This document shows, piece by piece, positions 54,590-64,000 of a DNA stretch of 64,000 nucleotides. The translations under genes and the position numbers were made by a program. The stretch is from Alligator mississippiensis (Eukaryota; Chordata; Crocodylia; Alligatoridae). The DNA lies in contig NC_081824.1 of the NCBI RefSeq assembly GCF_030867095.1, positions 148,333,433-148,397,432 of the forward strand. The letters run 5' to 3'. Below the pieces are notes generated by a model. The model was given only the letters and a program-made list of their open reading frames with translations, had not been told where the DNA came from and did no database searches. How positions within the stretch are numbered: the first letter of the stretch is position 1; every line of letters starts with the position of its first letter.

Positions 54590-57500
54590 AAGGTAGAGGA
54601 GGAGTTATGATCAGGATCCTGATTGATATACCAGGGCAACCAACTACAGGCCCAAATACCATACACATGCTTCAAATCACCTAGACCTCTTCATGGAACC
54701 AAGACAGGCAGAGTATTTTCAGGAAGAAAATTGGCTGCTGGAAGTCAGTTTCCAGCCTCAGATGAAGATGCAGCCCCTTGGGTACTCTGTGGGAAGGAAA
54801 TAAGGTACACACAGAACCCAGAAGCTAGTGGTGTGAGGTGATGTATTGAGAAGGGAAGAAATAGACTGTATGACTCTGAAGGGCCAAAGATATTAAACGG
54901 GGCATAGGAAGGGCCAACATAGGCAACAGCTCCCAATGAGGTCAGAACCAAAGCAGAGGAGGTCCATGCTCTGAGTAGTAGCTACACTTGGGGTACACTG
55001 CCATTAGCTATGGCTGTGGCAAAGCTAATGGCAGCTGCACATCAAGACACCGCTGCAGCAGCTGCTGTTTTTTTGCAGCTGACTGAGGGTTCACTTTTGT
55101 CCTCCTGAAACTTGGGTGCCAAATATAAAGAAAGTTGGAGCCAATTTGTTTGAAGAGGAGGCAAAAAAACTTAGTAAAAAATCAGGACGGTGGGAGTGAC
55201 TGTGAGGGGAACCCTTTTAACTGTACAAACTGCACCATTTAATAGGTCCCTTCCAGTGGCCCAGGCAAAGAAACTGCGAGCCCTTCCCTCACCTTGCATA
55301 TGGAACCAAGATACCTTTAATCTTTGGCATTGAGTTAGCTTTCTGCAAACTTCTTTGGAGTTACAACAACTGTTTTGACTATTCCATTGATCCAGTAAAG
55401 CTGTGAAGTCTCCGAGAGCTGGGAGAACCCTGCGACAAAAATCCCTACAATGAAATGTTCACCTCTTTCAAAAATTTAGCTCTGAATGTATTCACATTTT
55501 TTGTGTTTGCTTGCCACAGATATTATAGCAAGTGAGTTCCTGGCAGGATTGTTCACAGGAGATCATGCATCAGCAAATGCTTGAGAAATTCAAGTTCATG
55601 GACATAAAATTCACTATTTTCTTGAGAAATCTTATTCTTAAACTGTTGTTCATTCAATCAGGGAACAGAAACCTACCAGGTGACCTACATATCCATTCAA
55701 AATTAAGCAGCACAGCTCAATTTTTCAACAGTTCATATTTGTCATGAACTATATGCCAAATCATTTATAGGCTAGGTTGTACAGCCTGGGTCTGTGTGGG
55801 TGAGCACATAAAAAGTTCCACTGAAGTCATTGAGTGACTGGAAAATCTCACCCTCTGTGTCTGACTAAAAATAACTGAGAACAATTATAATCAATGGCCT
55901 CTCAAAAACAGAAAGGGACTGATGGGGACTTTTGTTGAATAAAACTCTTACAGATTATTTGGCTTTGGAAACAGTGTTAAAAATAAAACATTCAAACTGC
56001 TACTGCTGTTTCCAGCCAATTTCTGGATATGCATAATAAATTTGCAATTCTGCTTCTTCCTCAAACTGAATCCAAACGCTTAGAATTTGTTCTGCTTATA
56101 AACTCTGAATCTGTTTTTCCTGTATTGCTTAGAAAGTGCTTTGTAAAATTCTTATTTGCTTTGTATAAAGATTAGGTGATTTTTTTTCCCCTCTGACTTT
56201 GACCCCCCAGGGTAGCTGACAATTCAAGCAATCAGTGTAAACCACAGGTTTTATGCTTTGCAAGAAGAAGGTATACTCCATATCCTGCTTCATTCTCCAT
56301 ACTATTCTTCTAATAGAAAGCAAAAAGAGTGTTGCTTGTTTGAGGAGAAGTGGCTAAAGTCTGTATGACTATGACCCAATTTAATCTCATTTGAATTCTG
56401 AACAACCCAAAGATTTAATCTCAGCTCTACTCAAAAGCACTGTTGTTTGTACCCTAGTTAATTAGTGCAAAGCTGCCTTTTCTTGCAATTAGTATCATCT
56501 CAGCTTGATCACAACTATGTTTTTAAATAAGGAGAAAGTCAAGTATTAGTCATTCCATTGGCAGATAATAAAAAACAATATGTAAACTTCTCATGTGGTT
56601 AATTCCTGTATTATGATAGGTCCTTGGAGTAGAACAGATTCTGCTCAGTTAATAGCGAGGGCACTGTCGGTGGCTTTTAGAGAGCTGAGTTTCCATTGAA
56701 CAGTGGATACTTGCCTTTGTTTTGTCTCTGACATTCCAGGTATATTTTGTGGGAAGACTAACACAGACATGCACCTATTGCTGTATGGCACCCTATAATG
56801 ACAATGACAATTGCTGTGTTCCCTGATTTTATCAGTCAGGTTAATTCCTCCTTGTAGTTTGAGACCTCTCGGCATTTTCCTCTATGCAGCATATACCTGT
56901 AAACAATACCTGGGCGCTGTAGCAAGTTGGTCAAACAAGTGGAGGACTCCATCAATGGTTAGACTGACTCACAAATGTGTATGGAATATGTATGTAAGCT
57001 TATACATATGTGAGTGGACATACACATATTCAGCACATTACTGGAGCTTGACACCCACACTCTGCTATGTGAGCCAATGCCAAGTTATGCCTGTAGTAGT
57101 ACATATTAAATTTACCTCCATTAAAAGTCAATCATCATATATCCCACAGACTCTTCTATATCTCGCTATTTTTTCCATCTTTATGAGTCAGAGCAGAAAA
57201 CAATAATGCTCCATCAGCACCGGATGGCATGGAGCACCCTAATTCCTGAGGTTGTCAGTGAAAGTAGAAAGAGCGTAAATCACCTCTGAAGGCCAGGCCA
57301 AGGAACCCCAGGTCGGTCACCAGAAAACTGTGGCACCCAGATTCAGAAGCCACATTTGCCAAAATGGTTGTAAATCAATATTAAGACTCAGGAGGGCCTA
57401 AATCTCCCCAACTCCAACTAGGCTTTTATATTTCCTTCCTTATACCAACTGCAAGAAAAGGAAATCTTACACTGATTAGCAATGCAAAGCAAACAACAAT

Positions 57501-57890
57501 TCTAGTTTACTGCTTAACAGGTGCTTTTGAGAAGAACTGAGAACAAATCTTTGGGCCATCTAAATCTTGTTGCTTGATGCCAACTTTCTTCTTGAAATTC
57601 CCAAAATGTTTGTAGCTAGAAGCTGAGAAGCAATTATCATGGATAAAGCATTGTGCTCTGTTATGTTATTTTAATGTGATCTCATAATTTTTTTGCTGGG
57701 AAGAATGGGGTTCACCGCACAGTGTTATCATAAAAACTTCCTAGTGCTTCCTAAAAACACTTTTATTTTAGCAGAAAGACTACTTTGAGAACCTGCAAAG
57801 ATTCATTCAGTAACATCATAGTAAAAGAAAGAAGTAACACATCAGAAATCTATTGTAGTGTTAGTAGTGTCACATCAAGAATCTATTGTT
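54590..57890. other. No gene recognised
   Basis: Unique-looking AT-rich DNA. A small hairpin 'ccattagct ... agctaatgg' lies at about 55002-55036. The 131-codon frame at 56811-57206 has no motif and no coding-like composition. Confidence 0.45.
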
Positions 57891-57936
57891 GTGTTAGAGT
57901 GATTTTGTAGCCCTGATGGTCCAAGAATTATTCTAG

Positions 57937-58042
57937 AGGCAAAGATTTCTTTGGGTGATACCTTTTTATTGAATCAGCTGCATAGTTGGGCTATCCCTAT
58001 GCAGTTTGTTGGATAAAAGGTATCACCCAAAGATCATTGCCT
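57937..58042. repeat. Inverted repeat made of a dispersed repeat block
   Basis: 'aggcaaagatttctttgggt' with 'gatacctttttattgaatca' (57937-57978) is mirrored by 'tggataaaaggtatcaccca' with 'aagatcattgcct' (58010-58042). The loop carries 'ctgcatag / ctatgcag'. Each arm resembles 18556-18640 and 61747-61795, so this is a head-to-head pair or a natural hairpin of that family. Confidence 0.65.
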
Positions 58043-58300
58043 ACAATGAAAGATCCACAGCCTAAAGAAAAAAGAAGTCAGACTACAGAGAAGTCAGACT
58101 ACAATCTTTCTAAGACTGTGAAACAAACATAACATTGTCCTAAGGGGACTCATCATCTGCAACCCTCTAGCTAATACACACAACTCCATATAGGAAACAT
58201 ACCATATTTACTTCATAGATTCATTGATTGTACAGTCGGAAGGGACCACAATGGATCATTGTGTCCGACCCCCTGCCCCTGGCAGGAAAGAGGACTGAGG

Positions 58301-60129
58301 TCAGATGACCCCAGCCAGGTGACTATCTAGCCTCCTCTTGAAGACCTCCAAGCTAGGTGATAGCACCACCTCTCTTGGAAGCCCATTCCAGATCCTGGCC
58401 ACTCTTACTGTGAAAAATTTCTTCCTAATATCTAACCTAAATCCACTCTCAACTAATTTACACCCATTATTCCTAGTCACTCCCTGGGGCGCCTTAGTAA
58501 ACAGTGTTTCCCCTATTCCCTGTTGACCTCCCCTAATAAATTTATAGACAGCCACAAGATCTCCCATCAGCCGTCTCTTGTGAAGGCTGAAGAGATTCAG
58601 CTCTCTCAACCTCCCCACATAGGGTCTATCACGAAAGCCACTAATCATGTGAGTGGCCCTCCTCTGGACCTTCTCGAGATTCCCCGCATCCCTCTTGAAG
58701 TGTGGCACCCCAAACTGGACACAGTACTCCAACTGCGGCCTGACCAGTGCCGCACAGAGGGGGAGCATCACCTCCTTTGATCTATTAGTTATACACCTGC
58801 TAATGCATGACAAGGTGCGATTGGCCTTGTTGATGGCCTCGTTACACTGCCAACTCATGTTCATCTTGGAGTCAATTATGACTCCAAGATCCCTCTCTGC
58901 CTCCAAGCTGCTGAGAAGGACATTCCTCAACCTATAGGTGTGCTGGGGGTTCCTCCTTCCCAGGTGGAGTACCTTACATTTATCTTTATTAAACTGCATC
59001 CTATTTCTCTCTGCCCATTGATCCAACCTGTCCAAGTCAGCCTGAATCTGCTCCCTGCCCTCCGCTGTACTAACTTTGCCCCATAGCTTGGTATCATCAG
59101 CGAACTTGGAGAGGGTGCTCTCCATGCCCTCGTCCAAATCGCTGATGAAGATATTGAATAACATCGGTCCAAGGACCGAACCCTGCGGGACCCCACTGCC
59201 CACCTCCCTCCAGGCCAAGAAGCAACCATCCACCACTCTGGGACGCGGTCCCTAAGCCAGTTGGCCACCCACCTGACCTTGTAGGCGTCCACTCCACAGT
59301 CTGCTAGCTTCCCAATGAGGATAGGGTGCGAAACTGTGTCAAAGGCCTTCCTAAAGTCCAGGAAGATGACATCAGCCTCAGCTTCCACGTCCAGGCAGTG
59401 TGTGACCTGGTCATAGAAGGCTACAAGGTTTGTCAGGCAGGATCTACCTGTGACAAACCCGTGCTTGTTTCTCCTCAGCATCGTTTCCCCTGCTGGGCCT
59501 GCACAAATGTGTTCTTTGATTATTTTCTCTAGCATTTTCCCAGGAATAGAGGTAAGACTGACTGGTCTAAAGTTACCCAGCTCATCCCTTCTCCCTTTCT
59601 TGAAAATGGGTACCACATTGGCCCTTCTCCAGTCCTCAGTGACCTGGCCGGAGCGCCATGAGTGCTCGAACAGCTGTGCCAGCGGCTCAGCTATGACACT
59701 GGCCAATTTTTTCAGCAGCCGTGGATGGAGGTCATCCGGGCCTGCTGCCTTGTACCCATCCAGCTCCTCCAGGAGCTTCTTAACTATTTCAGAACTAACC
59801 ATAGGCAGACTGGTGCCATGTGGACATCCGTCAATGATTGAGGTGGGGGAATAGGCTTGGTCAGTACACAGAAATACTGAAGCGAAGAACTCATTGAAGA
59901 GCTCTGCTTTTTTCCCCGCGTCAACCACCAACTGTCCTGATTTGTCCTGCAGTGGCCCTATGTTGCTCTGAGCTTTCCTTTTGCCCGCTATATACCTGAA
60001 GAAGAACTTTTTATTGTCCTTGATTGTTGAAGCCAGCCTGAGCTCAAGCCCTGCCTTGGCCTGTCTGATTCCCTGCAATGGCACGCCAGGGAGATATATT
60101 CCTCCTTGGTGGCTGCTCCCTGCTTCCAT
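58301..60129 (-). pseudogene. CR1 ORF2 reverse transcriptase, one frameshift
   Basis: The first frame (58927-60129) carries the linker LASTIKDNKKFFFRYIAGKR, ANVVPIFKKGR, NFRPVSLTSIPGKMLEKII, HGFVTGRSCLTNLVAFYDQV and FLDFRKAFDTVSHPIL. From about 59236 the correct reading continues in another frame (58301-59236): VPQGSVLGPMLFNIFISDLD, catalytic FADDTKLWG, CKVLHLGRRN, YCVQFGVPHFKRD, HKRRLMGDLVAVYK and the terminus SHLAGVI. The catalytic Asp pair is intact. The protein would copy CR1 RNA at the target. The frameshift between palm motifs A and B inactivates it. It overlaps the endonuclease frame at 59988-60129. Confidence 0.88.
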
Positions 60130-60986
60130 TGCCTATACATCTCTTTCTTTGCCCCCAGACTTTCCTGGAGTTCCCTGTTCAGCCAAGGGGGCTTTTTTAC
60201 CCCCTTACCTCCCTTTCTACATAATGAGATACACTCCTTTTGAGCCCCAAGGATCACTCCCTTGAGATACCTCCAACCCTCCTGGACCCCCATTTGTTCT
60301 ATGTTCTTGAGTTGCATCCCCTCACTAACTAACCATCTAAGCTCACTAAAGTTGGCCCTTCTGAAGTCCAACACCTTAGCCCCACTAGTTACTTTACCCA
60401 CCCTTCGCTGGATAGTGAACTCGACCAAGTGATGGTCACTATCTCCCAGGCTACCATGAACTTGCATGTTCCCCACGAGATCATCCCCTGTTGCTAAGAC
60501 CAGGTCAAGCAAGGCGCTACCCCTGGTGGGACTAGACACCACCTGGGTTAGGTGGAGGTGCTGCACACAGTGTAAGAACCTCGATGAGTGGCTTGTTTTG
60601 GCTGTCTGCTCCTCCCAGCAGATATCTGGGTAGTTTAGATCTCCCATGACCATCGCCTCCCTTGCCTGTGTGGCGTCTGCTAGCTGCCTGGAGAGTACAT
60701 CATCTAGCTCTTGATCCTGATGAGGAGGCCTGTAGTAGACCCCCACAACCAAGTCCTTTTCCCCTGGCCCCCCCTGGATCCTGACCCACAATGCCTCGGT
60801 GTTCCCCTCCTCCACCCCTGCCTTAATGGTGGAAGATGTATACTGCTCCTTAACATAGAGTGCTACCCCCCCACCTTTTTTCCCCACTTTGTCACCCCTA
60901 TACAACCTATACTTCATTGTAAGATGAGGTTTTTTCCCCCCATTTAACATGGGATGAAAAGCCCCTAGTTTTAGAATTGCATACAA
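59988..60986 (-). pseudogene. CR1 ORF2 endonuclease (EEP family), N-terminus missing
   Basis: A 332-codon frame. GGGVALYVKEQY (about residues 38-49), VVGVYYRPPHQDQE, MVMGDLNYPDICWEE (the catalytic GDxN of apurinic-like endonucleases), LLDLVLATGD and GDSDHHLVEFTI (the SDH block) are all present. LINE endonucleases nick the target DNA to prime reverse transcription. The usual first 80-100 residues, with the catalytic Glu ('ETWL'), are absent, so the copy is truncated at about 60986. The C-terminal stretch after GLSSGWLQQ is out of frame with the RT. Confidence 0.85.
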
Positions 60987-61746
60987 GGGAGCAGGCAGGT
61001 TCTGTGGCTCAGGCTCTAGTCCCTACCTGTGGTTGGGACCATAGCCTCAGCTGCTCCCTGCTCACCCTCCCCCACTGCCTCTGTACCCTGCTATCTCCTC
61101 CTTGCAGACTCTTCCCCCCATCTTCCACCTCTCTGCAGCCTCTTCTCCCCTGTCTGCTCCTTCCCTCCTCCCCATTACCTTTGCTCTGTACTGGCAGGCT
61201 CTATGTACACTGTATCCTGGGGCACTAATTACTTCCCTAGTCCAGCCCCACAGTGGCAGTGTACAGCCCATAGGGCTGCTATGGGTGCTGGTCTAAGGCC
61301 ATGCTCAGTGCCCCAGGCTAAAATGGAGATGGAGCCTGCTGGCACGGAGCAATGGTAAGGAGGAGGTGGGAGCAGAGGCTGGGGGGAAGGAAGGCCCCAA
61401 GACTGTAGGGTGGCAGGCAGGGGGCTGAGGTGGCAGGGGAGCAGGCACAAGCAGGGACAAGCTGCTTGAGTTTGCCATACCACCTGTCTCCCCACACTAC
61501 CTGCCTCTCCATTGCCTGCCCCCGTGCAGCAGTGGGAAAGATGAATTAAAGACAACCCTCCAGTAATTAGATTCTATACATGGAAAATTATAATGAATTT
61601 ATACATTTTTCACGTATAGAATCTAATTCTAGGAGTGTCATCTTAAATTCAGGGTCATTTTAGATTTGAGTAAATACTGTAACTACACAGGAGAATTCTG
61701 GAAAAAATTGGACACCATCTTCACCTAACCTACTCCATCCCAATTA

Positions 61747-61795
61747 TGCAGTTGGTTCAATAAAAGATATCACCCAAAGAAATCCTTGCCTCTCA
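61747..61795 (-). repeat. Interspersed repeat fragment (same family as 18556)
   Basis: 'gcagttggttcaataaaaga' with 'tatcacccaaagaaatcctt' is the complement of the 18556-18640 block. Confidence 0.5.
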
Positions 61796-61832
61796 CATCA
61801 GAAATCCAGTACCTTATGTAATTCCCTGTGCA

Positions 61833-61985
61833 ATAGTATAACTGAGAAGGGCCAATCAGGGCAGCAGCCCCAGGTGCTGCCTTTGTGTGGGATGCAAAAA
61901 TAGCTGCAACTGCAGTGGCAGCTGCATGTGCAACCATCATTGACACAGCAGCAGCCAGTGCTACCCTATGCATTGTGGCTTCCAC
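61833..61985 (+). mobile_element. hAT-like terminal fragment
   Basis: 'caatagtataactgag', 'ccaatcagggcagcagcccc' and 'aggtgctgcc' resemble the left end at 39020. It is followed by a 'gctgcaactgcagtggcagctgc' region (palindromic, split here as 'gctgcaactgcagtggcag'). No far end identified. Confidence 0.4.
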
Positions 61986-61989
61986 AGGC

Positions 61990-64000
61990 GCACAACTGCC
62001 CTGTTACTGTCTCCATGTTCATGTAATTCATACTCATGTTGCTCTTTTCTAAGAGCATCTTAAATCCTTCATTACTATCGTCTGCTAATTCCTTTTCCTA
62101 GTTGAGGTTCTTATCTTAAGCCATGTTAATAGCAACATGAGAAACAGGACAGGAGGATGGATTTCCTTGCTGGGTTGTGCCAACAGAAGCCAGAACAATG
62201 CAAGTTGCAGGACCCCAGTTGTGACAAATCTTCCTGAAGCTAAATGAGTCACCTCCAAGAGGTCTGAAGTCAGCCACTGAAGCCTCAAAGATGGCTGGCC
62301 CCAGAGGGAATAAGATCAGGCAAACCATGGGACATAATGAGGTTGTTGCAAATTAGCAACACTTAGAGTACCCCTAAGGTTGCTTTAAGTTGTAGTGGAG
62401 GCTGTATTGCCTGAAAGTAGTTCCAGGGATTTCCCCTTGTACTCTTGCTTGCATATGTGAAACCCAGGGATGTGGTGGGAAAGCCACTCCAGGGACTCCA
62501 TTCCAATTGTCTTAAATTCAGGGGCATCTTAGAAATGAGTAAATAGGGTATTGATCAAAGCTTTAAGCTAATACCAAGGCAAAGATGTGTGTTGGTACCT
62601 AGTACCATTTTGCCTTTCCCCTATATGGTGCATCAGAATCATCACAGGTATGTAATAAATAATTAACTGTGTCATGGGCTCTTTCAATGGGATTTCCAGT
62701 GTAAACATCTTTCCTGGATTTTCCAAATTGAAAAAAAACAACAACTTATAATTCAGTGGAAGTTCTTGCATGGCCTGTTGTCACTATATAGTTCTTAGAA
62801 CTTGCCAGCTTGGATCTTTGCAGAGGTTGGAAATCCTTTGTAACCTGGCCTCCACCTTCCACCCCACTTCTGCCCTCTCCTTCCCCTCCCCCCTGGTTTT
62901 GATTAAGACTGCAAGTTGAAAGAAGAAAAGTTAAGAGAGCAAAGACTTGTGAGAAGTAATGTAACATGACAGGAGCTGGTGATGAAGATATCAGGCATGT
63001 TTGAGTATCAAATGGAGCCCATACCAGCTCTCCCTTTGTGCTGCATCTCAAGGAGAGGCTGAGGTTTCTAATTCTCAGACTAATATGAAATATTATTTCA
63101 GCTATTTTATATTACGTTACACTGACACATTAATACATTCTTTAGGGGAAAAGAGAGCTTAGCAATTAGAAAACAATAAGAGGGAGATATCAAATATGCA
63201 CATCAGTTAATACAGGGCTCCAGCCTGACTTTTTTTTATGTTCATATACTTTCAAATGCAGAGGCAGATCTTTAGCTGGTATAAATCCAAATAAAGGTTG
63301 GAAGTATTACTTCATAATAAGTCAAGGGCATTAGCGGAGGAGCTCGCTTAAGATGATTTTCATGCATTGTTGAGTTGTACATTGTATAATATGCACTGGC
63401 ATTGCTATTAGGATCTTGTATTACAGTATATATACAGCTCAGCCATGGCTTAATTTTCTTCATTAAAAGGCTAGCTCTAAACTGTGAAAGAAAATTGTCT
63501 ATCAAGGAAATTATAGAGGCTGCAACAAGCCCATGAAAAGAATATTTAACAGAGAAATAGGTCTACAGTTTTCAGAAATGCAAAATATTTCTAAAAATGC
63601 CCAGTGTGAATCCTTTAGACTGTCTTCAGTCCAGCAACAATATTTAACAATATACAATTTAAAAAAGAACTGTATCTGGGAACCTCAAGACCAGCTTTCA
63701 AGTACAGCTGCTCCTCTTGCTCACAGACGAGAACCTTAATCCACAATAAGTCTCATTGACTAAAGATATCACAATTTTAAATTCAGTGACAATATATGAT
63801 AATATAGTGTTATATAATAATGTTAGGCAATTAAATAATTTTAATATCATTTTGATTTTTTAATTTTGTTGGGATTTGATGGGTGCTATTCAACCACTTT
63901 TGTTCTCAAGCAGTTTCATCAGCTGCACTGCGGTAAGTGGAGGACATTAAACTTCACCAGGAGCTGGTTAACCTATGCTCTCTGCCCCTAAATAAATGTG
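61990..64000. other. No gene recognised
   Basis: Unique-looking AT-rich DNA. At 62506-62552 'cttaaattcaggggcatctt' and 'gagtaaataggg' before TA is a tail of the TA-flanked family. Nothing else seen up to the window end. Confidence 0.45.

Larger units (their letters stand above)
58212..60986 (-). mobile_element. CR1 LINE with endonuclease and reverse transcriptase
   Basis: About 2.8 kb. The 3' end (plus strand 'ttcatagattcattgattgt') is at the left, ORF2 runs to the right, and the 5' break lies inside the endonuclease. ORF2 changes frame at about 60.0-60.1 kb and again near 59.24 kb, but almost all conserved blocks remain. It is the most complete CR1 of the window, much less decayed than the pieces at 21.3 and 27.3 kb. 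Confidence 0.9.
58202..61680. mobile_element. TA-flanked DNA element interrupted by a CR1
   Basis: CCATATTTAC directly after TA at 58200-58201 and GTAAATACTG directly before TA at 61681-61682 are inverted repeats (CAGTATTTAC). The CR1 (58212-60986) sits right behind the left terminus. The remaining right part (60990-61680) has a GC-rich middle and the 'attcagggtcattttagatt' end shared with 31350-31375. The TA duplication suggests a Tc1/mariner-type non-autonomous element. Confidence 0.6.

Noticed and set aside
56811-57206. 131-codon frame
   Set aside because: No motif, no coding-like pattern, AT-rich surroundings.
1-64000. CRISPR arrays, bacterial operons, ribosome binding sites, tRNA or rRNA genes
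   Set aside because: The sequence is vertebrate-like. No regularly spaced repeat-spacer array, cloverleaf with A/B boxes or rRNA core was seen.
1-64000. Host protein-coding exons
   Set aside because: No open segment combined splice-site context with a recognisable host protein domain. Short conserved exons could still be missed without a search.

Overview
This is a repeat-rich, gene-poor piece of a reptile nuclear genome. CR1 LINEs dominate. Short hAT-like and other terminal-inverted-repeat (TIR) DNA elements are abundant, and a Ty3/Gypsy fossil, a Penelope-like element and old amniote palindromic repeats are also present. I infer an archosaur or turtle, most likely a crocodilian; the swarm of roughly 250-bp AT-rich MITEs resembles the crocodilian 'Chompy' type. 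Birds are less likely because DNA transposons are so numerous. I found no exon of a host gene that I could defend, and no rRNA, tRNA or CRISPR. The window reads as intergenic or intronic DNA, and almost all coding potential belongs to transposable elements.

Layout. 0.7-3.2 kb: a LINE relic with a C-terminal C2H2 finger, split by a GC-rich repeat; then the tail of a different LINE near 3.7-3.9 kb. 5.7-7.1 kb: a copy of the same GC-rich repeat family, then an open 271-codon frame with a Myb/SANT-like domain of the kind carried by Harbinger elements. 10-24 kb: mostly unique DNA with MITEs (10.3, 14.1, 22.3, 23.4 kb), hAT-like elements (14.5, 19.3, 20.0, 21.5 kb), a CR1 split by a hAT element, and minisatellites next to a 23-base C tract at 17.1 kb. 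25.3-27.6 kb: a CR1 whose reverse transcriptase is still open for 467 codons, head-to-head with another CR1 piece. 29-34 kb: tandem repeats, a U2-like snippet, a Tx1-like LINE tail, CR1 pieces, and a CR1 in which the ORF1 esterase lies next to the 3' end of ORF2, with two hAT elements inserted. 35.6-36.2 kb: a MITE nested in a MITE. 39.0-47.4 kb: an old hAT element split by a complete-length but broken Gypsy element, itself hit by a CR1, a GC-rich repeat and MITEs. 47.8-48.9 kb: a hAT-like element with a perfect 8-bp target duplication. 49.2-50.6 kb: a CR1 tail and a Penelope-like element with a GIY-YIG endonuclease. 58.2-61.7 kb: a TA-flanked DNA element interrupted by a long CR1 with endonuclease and reverse transcriptase.

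The most informative content is the stratigraphy. Many elements keep recognisable target-site duplications (TSDs), so insertion order can be read. Examples are hAT, then Gypsy, then CR1/MITE/GC-repeat at 39-47 kb; MITE inside MITE at 35.6 kb with an empty related copy at 23.4 kb; and CR1 inside a TA element at 58-61 kb. All family names come from motifs read by eye. No database search was possible.
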